A stretch of 64,000 nt of DNA from Actinomadura terrae. Lineage in GTDB: Bacteria > Actinomycetota > Actinomycetes > Streptosporangiales > Streptosporangiaceae. The DNA lies in assembly GCF_022751215.1 (NCBI RefSeq), contig NZ_JAICDG010000001.1, positions 1-64,000 on the forward strand. Reading direction: 5' to 3'. Each line of letters opens with the position of its first letter. Positions within the stretch are counted from its first letter, which is position 1. Positions 1 through 9,019 of this stretch are shown here, one piece after another. Position numbers and translations under genes: made by a program. Under the pieces are notes generated by a model that saw only the letters and a list, made by a program, of their open reading frames with translations, made no database searches and was not told where the DNA came from.

Positions 1-229
<229 letters not shown>

Positions 230-292
230 ACAATACGTTCAAAACATATCGCAGTTGCTGTGTGGTGTTCGCGTCCCTGTGTGGTTCTCGGA

Positions 293-320
293 AAACAAAC
301 GGGAACCCGCGTGTTTGTTT
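293..320 (+). other. 23S-5S spacer stem-loop (processing stem)
   Basis: The 160-bp spacer between 23S and 5S contains AAACAAAC (293-300) and its perfect complement GTTTGTTT (313-320) around a 12-nt loop. Such spacer stems in rRNA transcripts are usually RNase III processing sites. The pairing is seen directly; the role is inferred. Confidence 0.5.
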
Positions 321-390
321 GATAATTGAATTTCGAGCCTGGTCTCGAACGTTGGGTTTGCCCACCTTTTGTTGGGGTGGTGCGTTGAGC

Positions 391-508
391 GTTCGGTGGT
401 TTTGGCGAGGGGGAAACACCCGGTCCCATCCCGAACCCGGAAGTTAAGCCTCTCAGCGCCGATGGTACTGCACGGGAGACTGTGTGGGAGAGTAGGACGC
501 CGCCGGAC
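391..508 (+). rRNA. rrf: 5S ribosomal RNA
   Basis: Starts GTTCGGTGGTTTTGGCGAGG and holds the conserved CCCGAACCCGGAAGTTAAG block (429-447), GCGCCGATGGTACTGC and GGGAGAGTAGGACGCCGCC (487-505). The ends GTTCGGTGG and CGCCGCCGGAC pair to form helix I. Length of about 118 nt is normal. It lies downstream of 23S in the same orientation and is followed by a strong terminator. Confidence 0.95.
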
Positions 509-522
509 TCATATTGATGGGA

Positions 523-552
523 GGGCCCCGCCGTTACCGGCGGGGCCCTTTC
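523..552 (+). terminator. Intrinsic terminator of the rRNA operon
   Basis: A perfect 11-bp GC stem, GGGCCCCGCCG (523-533) with CGGCGGGGCCC (538-548), encloses a 4-nt loop and runs into TTTCTCATTT. It ends the rRNA operon 26 bp before the stop codon of the convergent helicase gene. Confidence 0.9.
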
Positions 553-577
553 TCATTTCACCGGTTTTTTGTGCGGC

Positions 578-2230
578 TCAGATCTCGTCGCCCGACAGGA
601 CGGTGGTCGCGTCCACGATCCGGTACGCGTAGCCCTGTTCGGCGAGGAAGCGTTGCCGGTGGGCGGCGTAGTCCTGGTCCAGGGTGTCGCGGGCGACGAC
701 GGCGTAGAAGCGGGCCCCCTGGCCGGACGCCTTGGGCCGCAGCAGCCGTCCGAGACGCTGGGCCTCCTCCTGCCGGGAACCGTAGGCGCCGGACACCTGG
801 ACGGCGACCGTGGCCTCGGGAAGGTCGATGGAGAAGTTCGCGACCTTGGAGACCACCAGGACGTTCAGCTCACCGGAGCGGAACGCGTCGAAGAGCCGTT
901 CGCGTTCGCGGATACGGGTCTCCCCCTTGATGACGGGGGCGTCCAGCAGCGCGCCGAGTTCGTCGAGCTGGTCGATGTACTGGCCGATGACGAGGGTCTG
1001 TTCGCCGCGGTGCCGGTCGACGAGGGCCTGCACGAGTTTGGTCTTGGTGTCGGTGGTGGCGCAGAAGCGGTAGCGCTCCTCGGGCTCGGCGGTCGCGTAG
1101 GCGAGGCGCTCGGAGTCGGTGAGGGTGACGCGGACCTCGACGCAGTCGGCCGGGGCGATCCAGCCCTGCGTCTCCATGTCCTTCCAGGGCGCGTCGTAGC
1201 GTTTGGGGCCGATGAGGGAGAAGACGTCCCCCTCGCGCCCGTCCTCGCGGACGAGGGTGGCGGTGAGGCCGAGGCGGCGGCGGGCCTGGAGGTCGGCGGT
1301 CATCCGGAAGATGGGGGCGGGCAGCAGGTGCACCTCGTCGTAGACGACCAGGCCCCAGTCGCGGGCGTCGAAGAGTTCGAGGTGGGCGTAGGCGCCCTTC
1401 CGGCGGGTGGTCATGATCTGGTAGGTGGCGATCGTGACCGGGCGGATCTCCTTCTTCGTGCCGGTGTACTCGCCGATCTCGTCCTCGGTGAGGGAGGTGC
1501 GGCGGAGGAGTTCCTGTTTCCACTGGTGGGCGGAGACGGTGTTGGTGACGAGGATCAGCGTGGTCGCCTCGGCGCGCGCCATGGCGGTGGCGCCGACGAT
1601 GGTCTTGCCGGCGCCGCAGGGCAGGACGACGACGCCGGAGCCGCCGTGCCAGAACGCGTCGGCGGCGTCGCGCTGGTAGGAGCGCAGTTCCCAGCCGTCC
1701 TCGACGAGGGAGATCGGGTGTGCCTCGCCGTCGACGTATCCGGCGAGGTCCTCGGCGGGCCAGCCGAGCTTGAGCAGGGCCTGTTTGAGGGCGCCGCGCT
1801 CGCTCGGGTGGACGAGGACGGCGTCCGCGCCGATCCGGTCGCCGATCATGCCCTTGATCTTCTTGGCGCGCAGCACCTCCTCCAGGACGGCGTGGTCGGA
1901 CGAGGACAGCACGAGCCCGGATGTCGGGTGCTTCTCCAGCCGCAGCCGCCCGTACCGCGCCATGGTGTCGGCGACGTCCACGAGAAGGGCGTGCGGGACG
2001 GGGTAGCGGGAGTAGCGCAGGAGGGTGTCGACGACCTGTTCGGCGTCGTGGCCCGCGGCGCGGGCGTTCCAGAGGGCGAGCGGTGTCACGCGGTAGGTGT
2101 GGACGTGCTCGGGTGCCCGTTCGAGTTCGGCGAACGGCGCGATCTCCTTGCGGCACGCGTCGGCCTGCTCGTGGTCGACCTCAAGCAGGAGGGTCTTGTC
2201 GGACTGGACGATGAGCGGACCGTCGGACAC
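578..2230 (-). CDS. XPB/ERCC3-type DNA repair helicase
   Basis: Superfamily 2 helicase of 550 residues, a 3'-5' ATP-dependent translocase family linked to nucleotide excision repair. The N-terminal third (about 1-180) corresponds to the XPB damage-recognition part. Walker A is LPCGAGKT near residues 203-210, the DEVH box (YDEVHLL) near 298, and motif III LGLTATLVRED near 320. Motif VI is QRLGRLLRP near 495. Length matches bacterial XPB proteins (about 540-570). GTG start. It is encoded convergently to the rRNA operon. The helicase-C_3/WYL protein at 2983-5370 lies upstream on the same strand; this pairing recurs in Actinobacteria, as in the Mycobacterium tuberculosis ercc3 neighbourhood. Confidence 0.93.
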   Translation of the reverse strand: MSDGPLIVQSDKTLLLEVDHEQADACRKEIAPFAELERAPEHVHTYRVTPLALWNARAAGHDAEQVVDTLLRYSRYPVPHALLVDVADTMARYGRLRLEKHPTSGLVLSSSDHAVLEEVLRAKKIKGMIGDRIGADAVLVHPSERGALKQALLKLGWPAEDLAGYVDGEAHPISLVEDGWELRSYQRDAADAFWHGGSGVVVLPCGAGKTIVGATAMARAEATTLILVTNTVSAHQWKQELLRRTSLTEDEIGEYTGTKKEIRPVTIATYQIMTTRRKGAYAHLELFDARDWGLVVYDEVHLLPAPIFRMTADLQARRRLGLTATLVREDGREGDVFSLIGPKRYDAPWKDMETQGWIAPADCVEVRVTLTDSERLAYATAEPEERYRFCATTDTKTKLVQALVDRHRGEQTLVIGQYIDQLDELGALLDAPVIKGETRIRERERLFDAFRSGELNVLVVSKVANFSIDLPEATVAVQVSGAYGSRQEEAQRLGRLLRPKASGQGARFYAVVARDTLDQDYAAHRQRFLAEQGYAYRIVDATTVLSGDEI

Positions 2231-2393
2231 GTGGAAGCAGCCCCCCGTCAGGGATGGTGGTGGATTCCTTGCCCCGCCGCTGCACGCTACCCGAGGCGTG
2301 CGGGCGCGGCGGCCTCTTCCTCAACTGGCGCCGCCCGGGGAATCTTCCCGGACGGTCTGTCCGACCTGCGCGTTCGGGCCTCGGCCGGTGGGG

Positions 2394-2837
2394 TCAGACG
2401 CCGGTCGTGCCGCTGTAGTCGGGTTCGCTGTTGAGCTCCAGCAGGAGGTAGAGGATCGCGAAGACGATCCCGAGGACGATGGCCGCGACGAACATGATCC
2501 AGCTCCACATCGTCAGCTTGCGCGCCGACTCGGGGTCGGTCTGGACGCGTCCCATCGCGATCGCGGCGAGGACGACGCCGGGGATGGCGAGGATGTTGCA
2601 GCAGAGCGCGACCCCGATGATGTTGCAGATCAGCGCCGCGATGGTGGAGCCGTCCCTGGTCTGCCCGTAGGGCACGCCGGGGGGACCGTAGCCCTGCGGC
2701 CCGTAACCGTAGCCGTAGCCGGGCGGGGGCTGGCCGTAAGGGTCGCCGGACGGTCCGTAACCGCCGCCGTCCCAGCCGCCCGTCCCGCCGTAGGGGTCCT
2801 CCCAGCCAGGCGGCGGATTTCCTCCGTAGCCGCTCAC
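2394..2837 (-). CDS. DUF4190-type small membrane protein with Gly/Pro/Tyr-rich N-terminus
   Basis: 147 residues. Residues 1-65 are low-complexity Gly-Tyr-Pro-rich (repeated GYG, PPGYG, DPYG), as in many actinobacterial membrane proteins. Two hydrophobic segments follow: IAALICNIIGVALCCNILAI into VVLAAIAMG (about 68-95), and MWSWIMFVAAIVLGIVFAIL (about 109-130). This is the usual DUF4190 pattern. GTG start with GGGGAGG 6 nt upstream. It sits alone between the two helicase-family genes on the same strand. Function unknown; probably an inner-membrane protein with an exposed flexible tail. Confidence 0.8.
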   Translation of the reverse strand: MSGYGGNPPPGWEDPYGGTGGWDGGGYGPSGDPYGQPPPGYGYGYGPQGYGPPGVPYGQTRDGSTIAALICNIIGVALCCNILAIPGVVLAAIAMGRVQTDPESARKLTMWSWIMFVAAIVLGIVFAILYLLLELNSEPDYSGTTGV

Positions 2838-2982
2838 AGGCGGCCTCCCCTCATTCTCCGTTCGGTGGCCGATGCCGAGTCGAGGGTGGCACGTTACCGG
2901 TCCGGTACGTCACTCCGTTTGACACTCGGGGTGATTCGCCGGTTCCGTCCGACCGAAGCCGGCCGAGCCCCGGGCCCCGGTG

Positions 2983-5370
2983 TCAGGTGGCGGGGTCGTC
3001 CAGTTCGGAGACGCCGGTGATGCGGTGCAGCGCGAACCGGTGCACGGCGGCGCGGGTGGCGTCGAAGCCGGTGAGGAAGCCGCCCTCGACGCGGACGGGT
3101 TCCACGATGCGGCTGGAGGCCTGGCCCTGCTGGTCGAGGTAGCCGATCCAGACGCGGCCGCCGCGTTCGACGGCGGCGCGGAGCCGCTCGATGGTCGCCA
3201 TGGCGGGGGAGCGCGGCGGGTCGCCGGCGGGGGCGTCCGCGCGGAGCCTGGCCTGTTCGGCGCCGTGCCGGGACGCCTCGTCGCCCGCGCGCAGGGCCCG
3301 CACCGCCGCGGAGATCATCGTGTCGTCCGCCGTCTCGCCGGGGCGGACCCGGACGATCTCGGCGGTGGGCGGCGGGTCGGAGCGCTGCGCGTCCGGCCGG
3401 GTCACGATCACGCCGCCGCCCGGGGACTCGGCGACCGGCGCGAGGCCCATCGCGCGGAAGGCGTCGAGCAGTTCGGCGCGGTGCAGGCTCGACGCGAGGA
3501 CGGTCGGCGCGAGCCGGTGCAGGCGCAGCGGGTCGGAGCGGCGGTCGGCGAGGATCTCGTCGAGCGTGGCGGGCGAGTCCGTCCGGACGTAGGAGGACAG
3601 GGACCCGACGCGCAGGTGCCCGTGGCGGCGCGCGACGTCGTCGATCAGGTAGGTCAGCGGCTGCGGCAGCGGCGTCGCGGAGTGGCGGGTGAGCAGGCCG
3701 GTGACGTCGGCGGCGGTGCGGCCCGCGTCCAGCGCCCGGCGGAGGGACTCGGCCGTGAAGCGGTACACGGTCGCGCCGCCGGTGGACTCCACGTCGGCGG
3801 CGAGCGCCAGTTCCCGGGCGAGCTCGGTGACCAGCGGGCCCGGCGCGATCGCGGTCAGGTCGGCCTGGATGACGATCTTGTCGACGGGCGCGGGGAGGTA
3901 CTTCTCCAGGACGGGTTCGGGGTCGTCGCCGTTCAGCAGGTCGCGGGCGAAGGGGGCCAGCTCGCCGAACCCGGTGAGGCCGAGGACGGCGGCCTCGCGC
4001 AGCGTCCAGCCGAGGAGGCGATCCCGGGTGGGGCCGCCCCGGCGCGGACGCAGCCACGCCACCCGGACGCGCAGCGCGTCGGCGTCGACGACCACGCCAC
4101 GGTCGGCGCCCGCGAGCACCTCCAGCGTCGTCCGGCGGACGGACGGGGCGCTGCCGCGCACCATCGCCTCGCTCAGCGCGTTGATCAGCCGGTCGCGGTC
4201 GTCGCGCTCCCCGGCGAGCCCGGCGGCGCGGTCGGACTTCAGCCAGCCGCGCGCGAGCTCGGTCCAGCGGCCGGGGGTGTCGCGCATCAGCCACAGGTCG
4301 TAGGCGGGGGTCGGCAGCCACTCGCCGTCCAGGTCGCCGCTGCGGGTGAGCAGGCCCGCCGCGTAGGCGACCTCGGCGAGCAGCGCGGCCTTCCACTCCG
4401 GGACGTCCAGCAGCGTCGCGGCCGCGCGCAGGTCGCGGACGGCGAGGCCGCCGCTGCGCAGGACGGGCGGCGGGTCGAGCCCCCAGCGCTCCAGCAGCTC
4501 CTCGGTGAGCCGGACGGCGTTGAACGCCTCGCCCGCTGCGGCCCGGACCACCATGTCCTCGCGGCGCGGGCCCGGCTGCGGCCCGCCGGGGGCCGGGCCC
4601 AGCGGCGGCGGTGTGGCGGACAGGTCCTGGAAGAGGCGTCCGCCGCGCAGGTGCAGGGCGATCTCGCGGGGGAGGGTGACCGTGCGGTCGTCCTCGGCGG
4701 CGAGCAGGCCGCGGGCGAGGAGCGCCTCGATCGGGGTGGTCGCGGTGCCGATCCGGACGGGGCGGCGCGCGTCGGCGACGCGTCCGACCGGCGGCCCCCA
4801 CATGAGCTGCTCGAGCGCGGCGCGGGCGTCCGGACCGGCGTCCTCGATCAGCGCGCCGGGGTCCGCGAGCAGCTCGGCGAGGCGGCGCAGGAGCCGGTGG
4901 GAGTCGGCGAACCCGCGCGGCGCCGCACCCTCCAGGTCGGTGACCAGCGCGCCGAGCCGCTCTGCCGGGTAGCCCGCGAAGACCTCCTGGACGGGCGGCC
5001 CGAGTCCCGCCGGGTGGGGCAGGCCCTGCCGGACGCCCGGCGCGGTGGCCAGGGGGCCCTCGCCCCAGACCAGCCCGTGGCGGCGGAGCGTGCCGAGCGC
5101 CGCCTCGACCTCGTCGGGGGCGGCCTCCAGCGCGGCGGCCAGCGCGCCGGCCTCCACCGGCGCTGGCAGGACGAGCAGCGCCTCCAGCAGCGCGAGGTGG
5201 AAGCGGTCGAGCCGGTCCAGCGCCCGGGAGATCGCGGCGGGGGTGGCGGCGCGGGCGGCGAGCGCGGTCAGGTCGGCGGGGACGGGCGCCAGGAGTTCCG
5301 GGCGCGCGGACAGCAGCGCGCGAAGGTCGTCGTCCCCTCGCGCGCGCAGCCAGTCCGCGTAGGTCTCCAT
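2983..5370 (-). CDS. Helicase-associated (Helicase_C_3) protein with C-terminal WYL-like region
   Basis: About 795 residues, high in Ala, Leu, Arg and Asp. The body matches the actinobacterial helicase C-terminal-like (XPB/Ssl2-like) family that sits beside bacterial XPB genes. It has no Walker A or DExH box, so it is unlikely to be an active helicase. The last 75 residues (from IERLRAAVERGGRVWIGYLD to VHRFALHRITGV) look like a WYL domain, a nucleic-acid-sensing fold of DNA-repair and defence regulators. I chose the ATG at 5370 because homologues begin near ETYADWLRAR and GGGGAA precedes it. A GTG at 5424 would add 18 residues. Confidence 0.85.
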   Translation of the reverse strand: METYADWLRARGDDDLRALLSARPELLAPVPADLTALAARAATPAAISRALDRLDRFHLALLEALLVLPAPVEAGALAAALEAAPDEVEAALGTLRRHGLVWGEGPLATAPGVRQGLPHPAGLGPPVQEVFAGYPAERLGALVTDLEGAAPRGFADSHRLLRRLAELLADPGALIEDAGPDARAALEQLMWGPPVGRVADARRPVRIGTATTPIEALLARGLLAAEDDRTVTLPREIALHLRGGRLFQDLSATPPPLGPAPGGPQPGPRREDMVVRAAAGEAFNAVRLTEELLERWGLDPPPVLRSGGLAVRDLRAAATLLDVPEWKAALLAEVAYAAGLLTRSGDLDGEWLPTPAYDLWLMRDTPGRWTELARGWLKSDRAAGLAGERDDRDRLINALSEAMVRGSAPSVRRTTLEVLAGADRGVVVDADALRVRVAWLRPRRGGPTRDRLLGWTLREAAVLGLTGFGELAPFARDLLNGDDPEPVLEKYLPAPVDKIVIQADLTAIAPGPLVTELARELALAADVESTGGATVYRFTAESLRRALDAGRTAADVTGLLTRHSATPLPQPLTYLIDDVARRHGHLRVGSLSSYVRTDSPATLDEILADRRSDPLRLHRLAPTVLASSLHRAELLDAFRAMGLAPVAESPGGGVIVTRPDAQRSDPPPTAEIVRVRPGETADDTMISAAVRALRAGDEASRHGAEQARLRADAPAGDPPRSPAMATIERLRAAVERGGRVWIGYLDQQGQASSRIVEPVRVEGGFLTGFDATRAAVHRFALHRITGVSELDDPAT

Positions 5371-5509
5371 GCGTTCCCCAACCTTAGGTGCCGTACGGCC
5401 CCGGGTGTCGTGCGGCGTGGTCACGGGACGCCGATACCGGGCCCCATCAGCGTAGGAGCACGAACAGGGTGGGTGTCCCGTTCGTCCGTCCGAGGGGAGG
5501 AATGTGTCT

Positions 5510-6127
5510 TCAGGACGCTGGTGTGCGCGCCACGGTCACCAGCCCGAGCCCGAGCCGCGCCCAGCTCCGCACGAACCGCTTCTCGTCGACGCGCGCCGGC
5601 GGCTCGTACATCGACTCGGTCGCGAGCCAGTAGTTGACGACCGCGCCGCCGAGGACGGCCGCGACCGCGGGCCAGTCCTCGTCGGCGTCCGCGAGCTCCG
5701 GCTGCGCCGCCAGCCAGGCGGCGATGCCGTCGTAGAGGGGGTTGACGATGCCCTCGCGCATCTCCGCGACCAGGTTCGGGAACCGGTCGAGGTCGCGGAA
5801 CAGCACCCGGATCAGGTCCTGCTCCTCGCGCATCTTCGCCAGCCCGGCCTGGCACGTCATCCGCAGCCGGGTCTCCAGCGGGCGGTCGGCGAACGCGGTC
5901 GCGTGCGCCAGCGCCTCGCCGACCTGGCGCCGCGTCCGCTCGATGTGCTCGCGGACGGCGGCGGTGAGCACCTCCTCCTTGGACCGGAAGTGCCGGTAGA
6001 GGCCGCCCGCGCCCGGGGAGAGCCCCGCGGCGGCCTCGATCTCGGCGACCGAGGTGGCCGCGTAACCCCGGTCGGCGAACAGCCGCAGCGACTCGACCAC
6101 GATCCGCTCGCGGGTAGATGTCGTCAT
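5510..6127 (-). CDS. TetR/AcrR-family transcriptional regulator
   Basis: 205 residues. A TetR-type helix-turn-helix occupies about 8-55 (STRERIVVESLRLFADRGYA, then GLYRHFRSKEEVLTAAV). The C-terminal ligand domain includes VNYWLATESMYEPPARVDE. Start is the ATG at 6127 with GGAGGA 10 nt upstream; longer readings in this frame lack such a site. The gene is divergent from 6295-6783 and may control it or itself. Ligand and targets cannot be told from sequence. Confidence 0.88.
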   Translation of the reverse strand: MTTSTRERIVVESLRLFADRGYAATSVAEIEAAAGLSPGAGGLYRHFRSKEEVLTAAVREHIERTRRQVGEALAHATAFADRPLETRLRMTCQAGLAKMREEQDLIRVLFRDLDRFPNLVAEMREGIVNPLYDGIAAWLAAQPELADADEDWPAVAAVLGGAVVNYWLATESMYEPPARVDEKRFVRSWARLGLGLVTVARTPAS

Positions 6128-6294
6128 GGTGATGAATTCCTCCGCGAGAACAGTAGGGCATCGTCGACCTGCGGGTCCCTGGCCGCCGCCCGGCACGCCC
6201 GAATCCCTGATCTGTCTCGCTCCGGGCCAGGGGCGACTAGAGTTCTGTGCTCTGCGCCCCGTAGCCGAAGGGGCGTCGCCGGAAGGGTCGACGG

Positions 6295-6783
6295 ATGTTC
6301 GTTTCTCCACGGAAGGCGGGCCCCGGGGTCTTCCTCCCCGAGGAGTTCGTGGTCCCCACGCTCGTCGCCGGGGCGCGCTTCCAGATCCGCCCGATCACGG
6401 TGTCGGACGTGGTCAAGGACTACGGTGCGGTGATCGGCAGCCTGGACCGGCTGGCCGGGCGGTTCGGCCCCGAGTGGGGATGGCCGGACGGCGAGTTCAC
6501 CTTCGAGCAGGCGCTCATCGACGTCGCCTGGCTCCAGAAGGAGGGCCAGCTCAGGCGGTCCTTCAGCTACGTCGTGATCACGCCGGACGGGGAGCGCCAG
6601 CTCGGCCGCATCCACGTCGCCCCGTCCGACACCCCGGACGCCGACGCGGTGGTCGTGTTCTGGGTGCGCGCCGACGAGGAGAACTCCACGCTGGAGAAGG
6701 ACCTGGACGTGTTCGTCCGCGAATGGGTCACGACGGCATGGCCCTTCGAGACCGTCCGTTTCCCGGGACGCGAGGGCGACTGA
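6295..6783 (+). CDS. Hypothetical protein, GNAT-like
   Basis: 162 residues, no signal peptide or membrane segment. RFQIRPITVSDVVKDYGAVI (about 31-50) resembles the N-terminal strand-helix of GNAT acetyltransferases, and the central FSYVVITPDGERQLGRIHV resembles a GNAT beta-hairpin. The acetyl-CoA pyrophosphate loop (Q/R-x-x-G-x-G/A) is not evident, so activity is doubtful. GGAAGG precedes the ATG. Divergent from the TetR gene. Confidence 0.65.
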   Translation: MFVSPRKAGPGVFLPEEFVVPTLVAGARFQIRPITVSDVVKDYGAVIGSLDRLAGRFGPEWGWPDGEFTFEQALIDVAWLQKEGQLRRSFSYVVITPDGERQLGRIHVAPSDTPDADAVVVFWVRADEENSTLEKDLDVFVREWVTTAWPFETVRFPGREGD

Positions 6784-6854
6784 CCTGCTGCGGCCGGGTG
6801 ACGGTTTCCTGACCTCCGGGATGGGGTGCCCGTTCCGGCGGCTCCGCGGCGGGG

Positions 6855-7511
6855 TCAGCCGAGGCGGCGGACGACGGCGACGGCGACCCGGCCGGCGACC
6901 AGGTAGACCAGGCCCGCGAGCCCGTAGTTGACCGCGATCCCCACCTTGGCGTTCGACGGCTGGAAGACGTCCTTGAACTCCCAGGCCAGGGTGTGCGCGC
7001 GGGCCCCCACCCAGCGGACGATCTCGTTGCCGGTGTTGGCCTCGAACGCCACGAACACGATGTGGAAGGCGAGGACCGCCACGACGACCGTCGTGGCGAG
7101 CGCGACGGCGGTCGCGACGAGGTCCACGGCGCGCCGCCGGACGGCGGCCCCCCGAATCCTGAACCGCGGGCGCCGCGCGGACGGCTCGCGTTCGCCGGAC
7201 GGGGTGCGTCGTCCCTCGGACCGCGCGGGCTCCTCGGAGGACGCGCGCGCGAGAGGCGGCCGGGGCTCGACGAACGTCGCGCGTCCTCCGCCCGACGACG
7301 ACGTGGCGTGCCCGGACGTCTCGGCGCGGCCGGGCGTCTCGGCGTAGCTGGGCGTCTCGACGGGGTCGGCGGCCTCGTCGCGGCCGGCGAGCTCGACGAG
7401 GTCGGTGAGGTCGGGCGGCTCGGTGCGGCCGGCGGGCTCGGCGGGCTCGGTCGGGGCGGGCGGCTCGGCGGGGGCGGGCGATGGTTCGGGGGCGGGGCGT
7501 GGTTCGGTCAT
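6855..7511 (-). CDS. Membrane protein with disordered acidic/Pro-rich N-terminus
   Basis: 218 residues. Residues 1-115 are a low-complexity run rich in Glu, Pro, Ala and Thr, with repeated APAEPPAPTEPAEPAG-like and PSYAETPGRAETSG-like units. A basic patch (ARRPRFRIRGAAVRRRAV) follows, then two predicted membrane spans, LVATAVALATTVVVAVLAFHIVFV (about 130-153) and VNYGLAGLVYLVAGRVAVAVV near the end. The segment between them (NTGNEIVRWVGARAHTLAWE) is shared by a family of actinobacterial membrane proteins of unknown function. ATG start. It faces the opposite way from the HAD gene. Confidence 0.75.
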   Translation of the reverse strand: MTEPRPAPEPSPAPAEPPAPTEPAEPAGRTEPPDLTDLVELAGRDEAADPVETPSYAETPGRAETSGHATSSSGGGRATFVEPRPPLARASSEEPARSEGRRTPSGEREPSARRPRFRIRGAAVRRRAVDLVATAVALATTVVVAVLAFHIVFVAFEANTGNEIVRWVGARAHTLAWEFKDVFQPSNAKVGIAVNYGLAGLVYLVAGRVAVAVVRRLG

Positions 7512-7830
7512 GGGGCTCTCCTGGACGGGGCCGGACGGGCCGCCCTTGGGTCTGCGGTGGGGCGTTCCAGCCCTCTGTTTTCCCTGGTCAGGCGGTTTGT
7601 GGGTGACGGGTCGGGTATATCGGCGATACGGGTGGCCGTCCTCGCCGATCGGGCAGGCCAGTTCCGGTCGGCGGGAGACAGGGCGGCACCTGCGTGAGAA
7701 GGTCCCCGCGCTCTCCTACTCGGATCCCGTCGCATCGCCACTACCGGGAGGGCGCGGGTTCTCGCGCCCCGGCGGCGTCCGGTGCGGGTGCCTGGCCTAT
7801 CCACCATGACCGACCTTTACCCTGTGTGGC
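7512..7830. other. Divergent intergenic region
   Basis: About 319 bp between the leftward membrane-protein gene and the rightward HAD gene. It contains a small imperfect inverted repeat, GTAT-N7-ATAC, around 7616-7630 (GGGTATATCGGCGATACGGG), which could be a regulator site. No RNA gene, coding stretch or convincing promoter consensus was seen. Confidence 0.4.
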
Positions 7831-8490
7831 GTGCCGGACCTCTCCTCCTCGCGAATCCGCTCCACCTCCCAGAACGGCGGTGGCGTGCCCGCCGTCGGCT
7901 TCGACCTCGACCTGACGCTGGCCGACACCCGCGCCGGCATCAGCGCCGTGTACGCGGCGCTCGCCGCCGAGACCGGCGTCCCCATCGACACCGCGCAGGT
8001 CGTCCGGCGGATCGGGCCGCCGCTGGAGGTCGAACTCGCGTACTGGTTCCCGCCCGGCGACGTCCCCGCGATGGCGGCACGCTACCGGGCGATCTACGCC
8101 GATGTCGCGGTTCCGGCGACCGTGGTCATGCCGGGCGCGGTCGCGGCGCTGGAGGCGGTGCGGGCGCGCGGCGGGCGGATCATCGTCGTGTCCGGCAAGA
8201 ACCAGGCCGACACCGAGCGGACCGTCCGGTACCTCGGTCTTGAGGTGGACGCCGTGGTCGGCGGCCTGTTCGGCGCGGACAAGGGCGTCGCGCTGCGCGA
8301 GCACGGCGCGCGCGCCTACATCGGCGACCACACCGGCGACGTGGACGCGGCGCGGGCCGCCTCGGCGGTGGCGGTGGCGGTCGCGACGGGTTCGTTCGAC
8401 TCCGACGCTCTCGTCGCCTACGGGGCCGACGTCGTCCTGCCGGACCTGCGGCCCTTCCCCGGCTGGCTCGACGGGTTCCGGCTCGGCTGA
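7831..8490 (+). CDS. HAD-family hydrolase (phosphatase)
   Basis: 219 residues. Motif I is FDLDLTLADT (nucleophile Asp about 25, acid/base Asp about 27). Motif II is IIVVSGKN near 112 (Ser), the motif III Lys is in ADKGVAL near 149, and motif IV is YIGDHTGD near 162. It has the phosphoglycolate phosphatase-like layout with a helical cap between residues 30 and 85. The substrate cannot be assigned. GTG start. It lies 87 bp before the cold-shock gene in the same direction. Confidence 0.88.
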   Translation: MPDLSSSRIRSTSQNGGGVPAVGFDLDLTLADTRAGISAVYAALAAETGVPIDTAQVVRRIGPPLEVELAYWFPPGDVPAMAARYRAIYADVAVPATVVMPGAVAALEAVRARGGRIIVVSGKNQADTERTVRYLGLEVDAVVGGLFGADKGVALREHGARAYIGDHTGDVDAARAASAVAVAVATGSFDSDALVAYGADVVLPDLRPFPGWLDGFRLG

Positions 8491-8577
8491 TCCACCGGCG
8501 GATATTCGTGTTCACCGGGTCGTGGCGAGGCACTAATCTTGGGGCCAATTCATGACGATTACTAGACGAGGTCTCCG

Positions 8578-8973
8578 GTGCCGACTGGCAAGGTCAAGTG
8601 GTACGACCCCGACAAGGGTTTCGGCTTCCTCACCCGCGACGACGGCGGTGAGGTCTTCGTGCACTCCTCGGCCCTGCCGGGCGGGGTGACGACGCTCAAG
8701 CCGGGCCAGCGCATCGAGTTCGGGGTGGTCGAGGGGCGGCGCGGGCAGCAGGCGCTGTCGGTGCGGGTCCTGGACACCCTGCCCTCGGTCGAGAAGACCA
8801 TCGCCAAGCAGCGGCGCAAGAAACCCGACGAGATGGTGCTGATCACCGAGGACCTGATCAAGCTGCTGGACGGGATCTCCACCACCTACCGGCGGGGCAA
8901 GCACCCGGCCCCGGCGGAGGCGAAGAAGATCGCGACGGTGCTCCGGGCGGTCGCCGACGACCTGCACCCCTGA
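8578..8973 (+). CDS. Cold-shock domain protein with C-terminal extension
   Basis: 131 residues, twice the size of a minimal Csp. The cold-shock domain (1-66) carries RNP1 KGFGFL and RNP2 VFVHSSA, the single-stranded nucleic-acid-binding motifs. The extension (67-131) is charged, with KQRRKKPDEMVLITEDLIKL and a helical tail; such an extension is typical of the longer actinobacterial CspB form. GTG start with GAGG about 7 nt upstream. It converges with the MFS gene, with a strong hairpin between them. Confidence 0.93.
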   Translation: MPTGKVKWYDPDKGFGFLTRDDGGEVFVHSSALPGGVTTLKPGQRIEFGVVEGRRGQQALSVRVLDTLPSVEKTIAKQRRKKPDEMVLITEDLIKLLDGISTTYRRGKHPAPAEAKKIATVLRAVADDLHP

Positions 8974-8980
8974 TCCCTGC

Positions 8981-9019
8981 CCCCCCGGGGTCCGCGCTCA
9001 GGTGCGGACCTCCGGGGGG
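8981..9019. terminator. Bidirectional terminator hairpin between cold-shock and MFS genes
   Basis: CCCCCCGG (8981-8988) pairs with CCGGGGGG (9012-9019) and GGTCCGC (8989-8995) with GCGGACC (9004-9010). The result is a 15-bp stem with one bulged T at 9011. It overlaps the last codons of the leftward MFS gene. No U-tract is present, as is common in actinomycete terminators. Confidence 0.65.

Noticed and set aside
569..2434. Long open frame (621 codons) opposite the XPB helicase
   Set aside because: High third-position GC creates long antisense frames; it has no domain, composition is Gly/Asp/Val repetitive, and the helicase on the other strand is unmistakable.
2980..5637. 885-codon frame opposite the helicase-associated gene
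   Set aside because: Shadow of the real gene; low-complexity Gln/Arg/Gly translation and no homologous motif.
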